Positions 52,317 to 61,172 of a DNA stretch of 64,000 nt are shown here, piece by piece (the stretch's first letter is position 1; the number at the start of each line of letters is the position of its first letter). A model generated the notes under the pieces. That model was not told the origin of the DNA and ran no database searches. It worked only from the letters and a program-made list of their open reading frames with translations. The translations under genes and the position numbers were made by a program. The DNA comes from Bacteroidales bacterium UBA1715 (lineage in GTDB: Bacteria > Bacteroidota > Bacteroidia > Bacteroidales > UBA1715). The stretch is from assembly GCA_002317135.1 (NCBI GenBank), contig DCIX01000025.1, forward strand, positions 62,001-126,000, read 5' to 3'.

Positions 52317-53633
52317 ATGAACGTACACACTCGTGTAATTGTATTGTTTTTCCTATCTCTTTTCTGTCTTTCTTGCGAAAAAGAAGACCAGACAATAGGA
52401 ATCGGTATGCTACCAGATAGCGATTTGCTTACAACTGCAGCCGACTCATCAACTATAATTACTTTGGAAACGATTGCCGATGATAGTACGCGCTCAACAT
52501 TGGTGACCTATATGCTTGGCGAAAATTATGATGATGTTTTTGGAAAAACTCGTGCTTCGTATGCCACTCGCCTATATCTGCAATCTATGGTCACAGATTT
52601 TGAAGGATATAAGTTGGATTCTGCTTGTTTCAATTTAGCCAAATCTGCTAAATATGTCTATGGCGACACAACAGTTGCACAAACATTTTCGGTTTACGAA
52701 ATGCCACAAGCAATCACTGTTGCAGACTGCAAAAACTACGAAGAAAATGGCACAAAACCAGCTTGGTTGTCGTCTATAAAGTCAGCTACTAAGATTTGTG
52801 ACATACAAGTACCTGCCTATAAAGATACCCTACGCACATATAGTTGTAAATTGGCTACAGATTTTGCAGCATCACTTTTTTCTAAAATAAAAGAGTGCAC
52901 TAAAACTGATACTTCTTTACAATACGTTGATTCTCTATTCATTAAAAAATTCAACGGAATTTATGTAACAACAAAAGACAATCAGTTCAACAATGTAAAT
53001 TCAGTAATTGTCCATAGTCTTCCGGGTATTACATTCTATCTTTCTGGCAAAGACACAACTACAACATTAACATTGGCTCCGTCACCACAACCATACGACG
53101 AAGCTTTGAAAACCGACCCAAGCCAGATTTATCTTCAAGCTATCAACTTCTTTGAGCACGACTACTCGAGTACAGATATCACTCTCAATACCGAAAGCAA
53201 TACGGCTTACGTACAAGGTTTCATGGGAACAAAAGCAAAAGTCACATTCTCAGACCTTGAAAGATGGAGAAAAGCTGTTGACCACAATACTCCATCCGAC
53301 TCAACTATCGTGATTAATTCTGCGAAATTGTATCTTCCAATAAAGAAATACGACACTTGGAACCAATACCTTCCTCTGAATTTCAGAGTGTACGACGAAA
53401 CAAAAAAGCCTCATAAATTGATATATTCTACAGTATCGACAACAGAAGATAGCACAAACTTTATCTTCAATATCCATAGTTTCCTAATAACGTTATACAA
53501 TGGAGCAACTAAGGCCGACAATTACTCGTACGAAATTGCTGTTCCTGAAAACAATGCGTATGGAAACATGTTTGTTCTTGACGGAACTACCGATCCTAAA
53601 AAATTGAAATTAGTAATTACATACACCAAATAA
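52317..53633 (+). CDS. DUF4270 lipoprotein
   Basis: A 438-residue lipoprotein (lipobox LFCLSCEKE) of the DUF4270 family, found in Bacteroidetes between the short starch synthase gene and glmS. After the anchor the typical IGIGMLPDSDLL motif appears near 26-37. Beta-rich middle and a final AVPENNAYGNMFVLDG. Likely an outer-surface or periplasmic protein of unknown role. Spacing of 4 nt upstream and 1 nt downstream makes an operon. Confidence 0.85.
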   Translation: MNVHTRVIVLFFLSLFCLSCEKEDQTIGIGMLPDSDLLTTAADSSTIITLETIADDSTRSTLVTYMLGENYDDVFGKTRASYATRLYLQSMVTDFEGYKLDSACFNLAKSAKYVYGDTTVAQTFSVYEMPQAITVADCKNYEENGTKPAWLSSIKSATKICDIQVPAYKDTLRTYSCKLATDFAASLFSKIKECTKTDTSLQYVDSLFIKKFNGIYVTTKDNQFNNVNSVIVHSLPGITFYLSGKDTTTTLTLAPSPQPYDEALKTDPSQIYLQAINFFEHDYSSTDITLNTESNTAYVQGFMGTKAKVTFSDLERWRKAVDHNTPSDSTIVINSAKLYLPIKKYDTWNQYLPLNFRVYDETKKPHKLIYSTVSTTEDSTNFIFNIHSFLITLYNGATKADNYSYEIAVPENNAYGNMFVLDGTTDPKKLKLVITYTK

Positions 53634-53634
53634 T

Positions 53635-55479
53635 ATGTGTGGAATAGTTGGTTACATTGGCGATAAGGATGCCTATCCTATTCTTATTGCAGGCTTAAAA
53701 CGATTGGAATATAGAGGTTATGACTCTACAGGTATTGCTCTTATTCAAAATGGTGAGACAATAGCATATAAAAAACAAGGAAAAGTTGCAGATCTTGAAG
53801 CATATTTGGAAGACCAAAATACTTCTGGTTGCATCGGAATGGGACACACTCGTTGGGCAACCCACGGTGAGCCAAACGATGTAAATGCACACCCACATAC
53901 TTCTATGAAAGGTAAATTCGTTGTAATCCACAACGGTATCATAGAAAATTACAATGCACTAAAGAAAAAACTTACGGCAAAAGGTTACGAATTCAAGAGC
54001 GAAACCGATACTGAAGTTATCGCAGACTATATTGAATATATCTACCTAAAAGGAAAAGGGAAAGTTAGTGCTGAAGTTGCTGTACGTTTGGCTTTATTGG
54101 AAGTACAAGGTGCTTACGGTCTTGTGGTTATTTGCACAGACGAACCTGACCAACTTATTGTTGCCAGAAATGGTAGCCCACTCGTTGTTGGTGTGGGACA
54201 AGGCGAATATTTCGTTGCTTCCGATGCTACTCCTATCGTGGAACATACCAAACGCATCATTTACTTGAATGACCTTGAAATGGCAACAATCACAAAAAAT
54301 GAGTTGTCACTAAAAACCATCAAAAACGATACGTTAACTCCGGTTATTCAAGAACTTGAACTTGATATTGAAGGCATAGAAAAAGGTGGATATGAACACT
54401 TTATGTTGAAGGAAATTTTTGAACAGCCTTCTGCTATTATGGATACATTCCGAGGTCGTGCTACAAAAAATCCACCCAAAATTTATCTTGGCGGTTTATA
54501 CAACGCATTCGATAAATTTGATAAAGCAGACAGAATCATTATCGTTGCATGCGGAACATCTTGGCATGCTGGTTTGGTAGGCGAATATTTGTTCGAAGAA
54601 TATGCCCGCATTCCTGTAGAAGTTGAGTATGCTTCGGAATTCCGTTATAGAAATCCAATCATTCGCGAGAATGATGTTGTTATCGCTATTAGCCAAAGTG
54701 GTGAAACTGCCGATACATTGGCAGCAATCCGTCTTGCAAAAGCTGCAAATGCTACCGTAGTTGGTATTTGTAATGTGGTTGGTTCAAGCATTCCACGCGA
54801 AACTGACGCCGGCGTTTACACACATGCGGGACCAGAAATCGGTGTGGCTTCTACTAAATCATTCACAACGCAAGTAACGGTACTTACGATGATGGCATTA
54901 ATGCTGGGTAAACGTAGAAATGCCATTGCCGACGACGAATACAAAAAACTTATTTCCGAACTATATAAGATTCCAGCAAAAGTTGAAAGTATTCTTACTC
55001 ATATAGACGAATACAAACAAATCGCCGAAACATATAAAGATGCACAAAACTTTATTTATTTAGGTAGAAGCTATTTGTATCCTGTTGCGTTAGAAGGTGC
55101 ACTAAAACTAAAAGAAATCTCGTACATTCACGCAGAAGGATATCCTGCCGCAGAAATGAAACACGGTCCTATCGCTTTGATAGACAAGAATATGCCAGTA
55201 GTTGTTATTGCAACAAAAGACAAACAATACGATAAGGTCGTAAGCAATGTACAAGAAGTTAAAGCACGACAAGGTGTGGTAATTGCAGTGGTAACACAAG
55301 GCGATACTGTTCTTTCGAAAATTGCAGATCACGTAATTGAAGTTCCCGAAACCTCTCCTGCGCTTACTCCACTTACGACAGTTATTCCTTTACAGATTCT
55401 TTCATATTACATCGCCGTAATGCGTGGCTGTAACGTGGATCAACCTCGTAACTTGGCAAAATCGGTAACGGTAGAATAG
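53635..55479 (+). CDS. glmS: Glucosamine-6-phosphate synthase (isomerising)
   Basis: A 614-residue enzyme that makes glucosamine 6-phosphate from fructose 6-phosphate and glutamine, the first step to UDP-GlcNAc for wall and LPS. Cys2 in MCGIVGYIG is the nucleophile; RLEYRGYDSTG follows, and two SIS domains hold SQSGETADTLAAI and GRSYLYPVALEGALKLKEISY. The end RNLAKSVTVE is the conserved fructose-binding tail. No glmS ribozyme is visible upstream, as the gene starts 1 nt after DUF4270. Confidence 0.97.
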   Translation: MCGIVGYIGDKDAYPILIAGLKRLEYRGYDSTGIALIQNGETIAYKKQGKVADLEAYLEDQNTSGCIGMGHTRWATHGEPNDVNAHPHTSMKGKFVVIHNGIIENYNALKKKLTAKGYEFKSETDTEVIADYIEYIYLKGKGKVSAEVAVRLALLEVQGAYGLVVICTDEPDQLIVARNGSPLVVGVGQGEYFVASDATPIVEHTKRIIYLNDLEMATITKNELSLKTIKNDTLTPVIQELELDIEGIEKGGYEHFMLKEIFEQPSAIMDTFRGRATKNPPKIYLGGLYNAFDKFDKADRIIIVACGTSWHAGLVGEYLFEEYARIPVEVEYASEFRYRNPIIRENDVVIAISQSGETADTLAAIRLAKAANATVVGICNVVGSSIPRETDAGVYTHAGPEIGVASTKSFTTQVTVLTMMALMLGKRRNAIADDEYKKLISELYKIPAKVESILTHIDEYKQIAETYKDAQNFIYLGRSYLYPVALEGALKLKEISYIHAEGYPAAEMKHGPIALIDKNMPVVVIATKDKQYDKVVSNVQEVKARQGVVIAVVTQGDTVLSKIADHVIEVPETSPALTPLTTVIPLQILSYYIAVMRGCNVDQPRNLAKSVTVE

Positions 55480-56519
55480 TGAGCAATTCATCGCAGATAT
55501 CTAAGATTCTTGTTTTTCGATTGAGTTCAATCGGCGATATTGTTCTCACTACGGCTTTATTGCGCTGTTTACGGGACAAATATCCACAAGCACAAATTGA
55601 CTTTGTTGTAAAAAAACAATTTGCCGCTATTTTACGTTGCGTTCCATTTGTCAGTAATGTAATTGAACTTGACTCAAAGAAAGGTCTTACAGAACTGTTT
55701 GCCTTACGAAGACAATTGAAAGACGAGAAATACGATGTTGCTCTCGATATTCATAAAAACTGGCGTAGTCTATTCATTTGCAGAACTATAGGAGCTAAAC
55801 AAGTTTTCGCATTCAACAAACACGTTTTTCGCCGTTGGGTATTAACAACATTCCATAAAAATATCTACAAAGAAGTTCGACCTGTTTATCTACGATTTAC
55901 AGATGCAGCCAAACAAATTGGCGTAGAATCTGACGGAAAATACACTGAATTGGTTGTTCCATCAGAAATTCAAATTGCAACCGACAACATATTGCAACAA
56001 AAAGGATTCGACACTTCGAAACCAGCAATTGCCCTCTGTCCAGGAGCAAGTTTCAAGAACAAGCAATGGCAGCCAGAAAAGTTCGCCGAATTGGCTAAGA
56101 AAATCGTTACAGAGCTTGACTATCAAGTTATTCTAATTGGCGGCAAAAACGAACAACCATTGTGTGAAATTATACAAAAGGAAGAACCTTTGGCTATTTC
56201 TTTTGCAGGAGAATTCGACTTAAGTCAATCTATCGCGGCTCTCAATAGAGTACGAGCAACGGTTGTCAACGATACCGGCATGCTTCACGCCTCAGAAGCA
56301 CTTGGAGTTCCTGTTATTGGGATATATGGCGCAACTGCATACCCTTTCGGCTACTATCCTATTCTACCACAAAGCAAAGTTGCCGACGTTGACCTACCAT
56401 GCAGACCATGCACAAAAATGGGCAAAAACTCCTGTCCTAAAGGACATTTTAACTGCATGAACCAATTGCACACGCAAAAGGTTTTCGAATTGCTACAAGA
56501 GGTTTTAAAAGAAAAATAG
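55479..56519 (+). CDS. GT9 family glycosyltransferase (heptosyltransferase-like)
   Basis: A 346-residue GT-B enzyme of family 9, which includes LPS heptosyltransferases that use ADP-heptose. Motifs: KILVFRLSSIGDIVLTTALL near 8-27, DIHKNWRS, ALCPGASFKNKQWQ, and VNDTGMLHASEALGVPVIGIYGAT near 261-284. Its GTG start overlaps the glmS stop TAG. The HldE-C-type gene nearby supplies a matching sugar donor, supporting an LPS-core role. Confidence 0.9.
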   Translation: MSNSSQISKILVFRLSSIGDIVLTTALLRCLRDKYPQAQIDFVVKKQFAAILRCVPFVSNVIELDSKKGLTELFALRRQLKDEKYDVALDIHKNWRSLFICRTIGAKQVFAFNKHVFRRWVLTTFHKNIYKEVRPVYLRFTDAAKQIGVESDGKYTELVVPSEIQIATDNILQQKGFDTSKPAIALCPGASFKNKQWQPEKFAELAKKIVTELDYQVILIGGKNEQPLCEIIQKEEPLAISFAGEFDLSQSIAALNRVRATVVNDTGMLHASEALGVPVIGIYGATAYPFGYYPILPQSKVADVDLPCRPCTKMGKNSCPKGHFNCMNQLHTQKVFELLQEVLKEK

Positions 56520-56529
56520 ATATTACTCC

Positions 56530-57015
56530 CTATTGTTTCTTTACATAATACCTGTAACACGTAGAAATAGGATTATTCCTAAAATTAGAATCGTAACCAA
56601 AACAAAGAGTATCATTTAACAAGCAAACATAGCCTGTATGTTGACTTAAATCCATCAAATTTCGAATAATTAAAGAATCAGCTGCAATTGTGTAAGTATA
56701 CACTTTCTCCATACTTGTACATTTTTCAATAGCATCATCGTCGGGAGCTATTGAATAAACCTCATCTTCTGTAAATGTAAAATAGAAATTATGCTTGCAG
56801 CTACAATTATTATAACCATTCTGCCCTTTAACATATTCAAGATACCAATCACATCCAATAACTTGCTTTTGTATCTCGTAAGGATCTAGAACAAAAACAC
56901 TTTCTTCTTGAGATATTTCTTTCTGATTATCCCCACCATTAGGCTTGGGTTCATCATCTTTATTGCAAGCACACATTACCAATGCACTTAGCAAAATCAT
57001 CAATATCTTTCTCAT
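56530..57015 (-). CDS. Hypothetical lipoprotein, 161 residues
   Basis: A lipoprotein (lipobox ALVMCACNKD) with a low-complexity linker of Asp, Pro, Asn and Glu after the anchor, then a beta-rich domain of about 110 residues with a GCDWYLEYVKGQNGY start and several cysteines (NNCSCKHNF, KCTSMEK). The WYLEY strand and length suggest a lipocalin-like fold, but I do not assign one. No operon partner is close. Confidence 0.65.
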   Translation of the reverse strand: MRKILMILLSALVMCACNKDDEPKPNGGDNQKEISQEESVFVLDPYEIQKQVIGCDWYLEYVKGQNGYNNCSCKHNFYFTFTEDEVYSIAPDDDAIEKCTSMEKVYTYTIAADSLIIRNLMDLSQHTGYVCLLNDTLCFGYDSNFRNNPISTCYRYYVKKQ

Positions 57016-57123
57016 AATAGATTGATTTAAAGTTTACTACGCAAAGTAAAAAAAATAAATAAACAAATAAAAAGATTTCTTTTTAGGATTTTTATAAAAA
57101 AAATGGACTCAAAACAATGAGCA

Positions 57124-57154
57124 TTTTGCATTTATCAGAATTTGTTTACATTTG
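57124..57154 (+). promoter_or_regulatory. Promoter of the small gene and BtuB-like receptor
   Basis: TTTTG (57124-57128), 18 nt, then TACATTTG (57147-57154). This is one base short of the usual 19-nt spacing and matches the -7 consensus fully. The ATG of the small protein is 19 nt downstream. Confidence 0.7.
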
Positions 57155-57172
57155 CCGCATCAAAAAATTACG

Positions 57173-57571
57173 ATGAAGAAAACCTTCCGATATAAAAAAC
57201 AGACTTTCCGTTTCCATCGTTGGAATCGTGCGAATTACTCTGCATTTATGAGTATCGGAAAACAAATCACGATTGGTCGTGTAAATACTGAAATTGCTGA
57301 TGGTCTTCTTCGCGACCAACATATCAAAGAAATTTTCACATCTGAATTCATGAACGGTTCATCAGATGATGATGACTCTTCGGGCGGAGACGAAAATATA
57401 CTTGCTCTTTTAGAACAAACTATTCTTTGCCCTACACAATTAACTACAGAAGCATGTCCTGCTTCTTGTAAATCTTCCTATTTTGTAAACTCTAATCCTA
57501 TCTTCTGGTGGCCACAGTCGATAGGATTTTTTATTTTTAAATCTTATGAAAAAAATCAACTTGCTTTGTAG
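57173..57571 (+). CDS. Small protein upstream of the TonB-dependent receptor
   Basis: A 132-residue frame starting MKKTFRYKKQTFRFHRWNRA, with SIGKQITIGRVNTEIAD after it. The N-terminal 50 residues recall a small basic protein often found before BtuB-type receptors in Bacteroidales. The second half is Asp- and Ser-rich (DDDDSSGGDEN) and then contains EACPASCKSS and a WWP segment; this part overlaps hairpins at 57448-57538 and the start of the receptor (26 nt), so the true 3' end could lie earlier if the frame is partly non-coding. Role unknown. Confidence 0.55.
   Translation: MKKTFRYKKQTFRFHRWNRANYSAFMSIGKQITIGRVNTEIADGLLRDQHIKEIFTSEFMNGSSDDDDSSGGDENILALLEQTILCPTQLTTEACPASCKSSYFVNSNPIFWWPQSIGFFIFKSYEKNQLAL
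57448..57538 (+). promoter_or_regulatory. Two hairpins with a terminator before the BtuB-like gene
   Basis: AGAAGCA/TGCTTCT (57448-57454 with 57460-57466) is a 7-bp hairpin with a 5-base loop. It is followed by a 9-bp stem, AATCCTATC/GATAGGATT (57494-57502 with 57520-57528), whose 3' side runs into TTTTTTATTTTT. The second has the form of an intrinsic terminator and ends only 7 nt before the receptor ATG, as in transcription attenuation. No cobalamin riboswitch core was recognised. Confidence 0.5.
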
Positions 57572-59465
57572 CATTGCGCTACTCTCCCTACCTGGCTTTT
57601 GCCAAGTTTCAGACGATTCCCTATTAGTGAATCTGCCTAACATCGAAGTCGTAAAACAACAAACTACATTGGCGTCTGAATCACTTCGTATTGTAACAAC
57701 ATTGACGAAACAAGAAATCGCCAAAATTCCGGCACAAAGTATCAACGACCTACTTGACTACATTCCTGGTATAGATGTACGTTCTCGTGGAAACAACGGT
57801 GTACAAGCCGACATGATTATGCGTGGCGGAACATTCGACCAAGTTATTATTCTTCTAAACGGCGTGAACATTACCGACCCACAAACAGGTCACCAAAATC
57901 TCGACATTCCTATCGATCTTTCTATTGTTGATAGAATAGAAATCTTACAAGGAACTTCTATGAATATTTTTGGACTATCATCTTTTAGTGGTGCAATCAA
58001 TATCATCACAGGCACACAAAAAGACACTAAAGTTGACGTCGGTCTTATTGGCGGCAGCAACGGATATGTTGCACCACACATTAGTGCAACTGCTTCAAAA
58101 GGCAAATGGGATGTGTCGGCATCTGCGTCAACTAATCAATCATCTGGTTATATCGACAACACTGATTTCAAGTACACTAATGCCTACCTACAAACAAACT
58201 ACACGGATTCAACCCTTGGTAAATTTAGTTTTCAACTTGGCGGACAACTAAAAGAATTTGGTGCAAATTCTTTTTACTCACTTGCATATCCAAACCAGTT
58301 CGAGAAAGACAAAACTTTACTAACATCATTACTTTGGACTAAAGGATTCGGTCGTTTTGATGTGACATCATCGGTTTTCTATCGTGCGCACTACGATGAA
58401 TTCCAACTATTCCGCGACGACTACGGTCTTACTATACCAAGTTGGTACACCAACCACAACTATCACATTTCACAAGTTACAGGTGGTAATATCAAAACTT
58501 CGGCATACACAAAAATTGGTAAGTCAACTCTTGGTATTGAAATCCGTAACGAACACATTGTCAGCAATGTTTTAGGCGACTCTTTATCTGCACCAAAAGA
58601 AGTTCCATTTGCTAAAGGAGAATATTTCACTGTTGGAAAAAACAGATTGAATTTCAATTACTTCGGCGAACAGACATTTATTGTAAAGAAATTCACAGCA
58701 TCTGTGGGATTTTCAGGCAATTACAATTCCATGTTTAATTCAAACTTTTGTGCTGGTGGAAACCTTGGCTATAACTTTTCTTCACTTTGCAAAATCTATG
58801 CAAACGCCAACAGCGCACTACGCTTACCAACATTCACCGACATGTACTATAAAAGTGCAACACAATTGGCAAATCCAAACTTGCAACCAGAGAAAAGTAT
58901 CACTATGGAATTGGGAGCACAAGGCCATTCTAGTGCATTTTCTTACCGAGCATCAGCATACTACCGCATAGGAAAAGACATTATTGACTGGGCAAAAGCC
59001 GAAGGCGAAGAGAAATGGAGAAGTATGAATATTGATAATGTGAACGCTCTTGGAGCAGAACTTTCGGCTCAATATAAATTCAAGACATTCTTGAAACAAA
59101 TCGGTGCTACATTCTCATATTGTAAGCTAAATAAGGAATCTGGAGAACTAATCAGCAAATATGCACTCGACTATCTTCACACGTCGTTTACACTTAACAT
59201 AGATCATACTATCTACAAAAATTGGGGAGCTAATTGGCAACTTTCATATCAAGATAGAGAAGGAAATTATATCGGCACAAAAGGAACTGCCGAAGATTAT
59301 GAACCTATCGCATTGTTAGATGTACAAACATATTGGTCTAACAAAAACACGAAAATTTTCATTGAAGCTACTAACTTGTTTGGAACCAAATATTTTGACT
59401 ACGGTGGCGTTGAACAACCAGGCTTACAAGCACGCGTTGGCATTAATGTACACTTTGCAAAATAA
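57546..59465 (+). CDS. TonB-dependent outer-membrane receptor, BtuB-like
   Basis: A 639-residue outer-membrane receptor with a signal peptide (ending GFCQVS), a plug domain (SINDLLDYIPGIDVRSRGNNGVQADMIMRGG, in parts) and a beta-barrel ending in GLQARVGINVHFAK. The plug signature LLNGVNITDPQTGHQN and the short N-terminal tail resemble vitamin B12 receptors (BtuB). The C-terminal strands and the aromatic ending are standard for barrel insertion. It takes up B12 or another cofactor using TonB energy; the substrate is inferred. The small protein gene precedes it with a terminator hairpin between. Confidence 0.85.
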   Translation: MKKINLLCSIALLSLPGFCQVSDDSLLVNLPNIEVVKQQTTLASESLRIVTTLTKQEIAKIPAQSINDLLDYIPGIDVRSRGNNGVQADMIMRGGTFDQVIILLNGVNITDPQTGHQNLDIPIDLSIVDRIEILQGTSMNIFGLSSFSGAINIITGTQKDTKVDVGLIGGSNGYVAPHISATASKGKWDVSASASTNQSSGYIDNTDFKYTNAYLQTNYTDSTLGKFSFQLGGQLKEFGANSFYSLAYPNQFEKDKTLLTSLLWTKGFGRFDVTSSVFYRAHYDEFQLFRDDYGLTIPSWYTNHNYHISQVTGGNIKTSAYTKIGKSTLGIEIRNEHIVSNVLGDSLSAPKEVPFAKGEYFTVGKNRLNFNYFGEQTFIVKKFTASVGFSGNYNSMFNSNFCAGGNLGYNFSSLCKIYANANSALRLPTFTDMYYKSATQLANPNLQPEKSITMELGAQGHSSAFSYRASAYYRIGKDIIDWAKAEGEEKWRSMNIDNVNALGAELSAQYKFKTFLKQIGATFSYCKLNKESGELISKYALDYLHTSFTLNIDHTIYKNWGANWQLSYQDREGNYIGTKGTAEDYEPIALLDVQTYWSNKNTKIFIEATNLFGTKYFDYGGVEQPGLQARVGINVHFAK

Positions 59466-59475
59466 TTTGGGATTG

Positions 59476-59510
59476 GTAGAGACGCAAATTATTGCGTTTC
59501 TACTTTTTTT
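59476..59510 (+). terminator. Terminator after the BtuB-like gene
   Basis: A 12-bp stem (59476-59487 with 59492-59503) with one G-T pair and a 4-base loop, ATTA, is followed by seven Ts. The stop of the GT90 gene on the other strand (59509) falls within the T-run. Confidence 0.85.
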
Positions 59511-60471
59511 ACAACTTAGATTGCGATGTCCTCTCGAAATATTTCTGCAAGACTAACAACGATACAATATCCTCTCGCTCGGCATCTAAAAATTGTTGCA
59601 CATATTCATTTGCATGACGAATAATGGCAAGAGCCTCGTCTTCGTGGCTAATATAATAGTTCAATCGTTCTTCTAAATCAGAAAAATCGTCAGCAATTGC
59701 AACATAATGATAATTCGGAATGAGTGTACCTTCCATAAACCAAGTTTCAAACTTCGGTTTAGGCATCACCGCCAACGAATTCGTAAGCATTACCCATTTT
59801 AAATTTGTAGCGACGTCATTTCCCTCTAAACACAATATAAATTTATATTGCAAATGAGCTTCGCGTGACATTTTTTCACATATCCAAGCAGGATTATATA
59901 CTGGTTTCGTATTTACCTGCCCTAAATCACAAAGAGGTGTTCCAAACCATTTCTTGTAAAAATCTATTCTATTTTGCTGATACAGCAACCCACGACCAAT
60001 CAATTTGTTCTGTTTAGCAGAAAAAGGCGTTTGATCTGCAATAAAATTAAAATGGCGAAACTTATTTAACTTTAAAAGCACCGAATTCTCGTTTGAATCA
60101 CCTATAGGACGACTTTTTACAATTGTAGGACATTCTGGAATCCAAGTTATATCACCAAAAGAAAAGCAGAAACGAAGCTGTTTCGAAAAATATTTCACAT
60201 ACTCGTATGTATCAAAGAAATAGGCAAAATGATATTGTTTGCCGAACTTGAAATTGCCAACAGATAAGGCATTTCCCGGCAACGCCTTCGTTTCCTGTAA
60301 CTTACAATAATAGTCTACGCGTTGCTTTATGTACGATTGTTGTTCAGGATGTTTTTGAAAATAGTGTGCAATCTTTTTCTTCCGTCTTTTCTCAAAAAGA
60401 ATACGAGGAATCAAGTACAAAACCAGATTCTTAGCCTGATACGGAAATTTTGCATTCTTACGAACTTTCAT
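59509..60471 (-). CDS. GT90-like (LPS or capsule) glycosyltransferase
   Basis: A 320-residue glycosyltransferase of the CAP10/GT90 kind. The signature CLEGNDVATNLKWVMLTNSLA near 218-238 with the later PKFETWFMEGTLIPNYHYV matches the family; the N-terminal KVRKNAKFPYQAKNLVLYLIP segment is basic. It adds a sugar, often xylose or glucose, to surface glycans. It is the last of three genes on the minus strand (spacing 3 nt from the pseudouridine synthase gene). Confidence 0.85.
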   Translation of the reverse strand: MKVRKNAKFPYQAKNLVLYLIPRILFEKRRKKKIAHYFQKHPEQQSYIKQRVDYYCKLQETKALPGNALSVGNFKFGKQYHFAYFFDTYEYVKYFSKQLRFCFSFGDITWIPECPTIVKSRPIGDSNENSVLLKLNKFRHFNFIADQTPFSAKQNKLIGRGLLYQQNRIDFYKKWFGTPLCDLGQVNTKPVYNPAWICEKMSREAHLQYKFILCLEGNDVATNLKWVMLTNSLAVMPKPKFETWFMEGTLIPNYHYVAIADDFSDLEERLNYYISHEDEALAIIRHANEYVQQFLDAEREDIVSLLVLQKYFERTSQSKL

Positions 60472-60474
60472 AAA

Positions 60475-61170
60475 CTACTCCTTCTTCTCCCTATTTTCTA
60501 CAGAAAAACCTGGAAAATGCTTCAAAAATGATTTAGGAATTGGCACATCAAACACCATTGGTTGACGAGTAATCGGATGCACAAATGCCAATCTATTGTT
60601 ATGTAACATCAAACGATTTTCCGGATCTGTTTTAGCACCATATTTTCTATCGCCTGCAATGCACCAACCATGTTCAGACAATTGCACACGAATTTGATTC
60701 TTACGACCAGTAAGTATCTGAACATCAAGCAGTGCCATATTTCTATACTCAGCCATAACTTTATAACGAGTTATCGCCAATTTTCCCGTTTCTTTATTTC
60801 GAGTTGAATACACATAGGTTGCAGAATTTTCAGCAAGATACGAACGAATCTCCGCTTTTTTAGGATTCGGAACAACCTCTGTAACAGCAACATACCGTCT
60901 ATCTAACACATAATCGTTCCAAGCATTACGAAATGTCTGTTGAATTTCTTCGGTCTTGGCAAACAACAAAATTCCCGATGTGTATTGGTCAAGTCTATGA
61001 CAAACATAGGCTTCGTTCTTTATATACTTGTGTTTCAGATAATCACGTACCAACTGCCATGCATTCACATCCTTCGAAGTTTTGTTGCCAACAGACAACA
61101 ATCCAGATGGTTTCTCTATAACAATCAACCATTTGTCTTCGTATAGAATATTGAGTTTGCGTGAGTTCAT
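60475..61170 (-). CDS. RluA-family pseudouridine synthase
   Basis: A 231-residue RNA-modifying enzyme without an S4 domain. The catalytic motif HRLDQYTSG (58-66, Asp61) and TGRKNQIRVQLSEHG later are both conserved. It converts uridine to pseudouridine in rRNA or tRNA; target not defined by sequence. The start is chosen at ATG 61170 (MNSRKLNILYEDKWLIVIEKP). It is 2 nt from the phosphatase stop. Confidence 0.9.
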   Translation of the reverse strand: MNSRKLNILYEDKWLIVIEKPSGLLSVGNKTSKDVNAWQLVRDYLKHKYIKNEAYVCHRLDQYTSGILLFAKTEEIQQTFRNAWNDYVLDRRYVAVTEVVPNPKKAEIRSYLAENSATYVYSTRNKETGKLAITRYKVMAEYRNMALLDVQILTGRKNQIRVQLSEHGWCIAGDRKYGAKTDPENRLMLHNNRLAFVHPITRQPMVFDVPIPKSFLKHFPGFSVENREKKE

Positions 61171-61172
61171 AG

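Noticed and set aside
53600..53650. glmS ribozyme
   Set aside because: glmS begins 1 nt after the preceding gene and no ribozyme core is visible.
57546..57571. Cobalamin riboswitch before the BtuB-like gene
   Set aside because: No B12-box or core sequence was found between the promoter and the start; only hairpins and a terminator.
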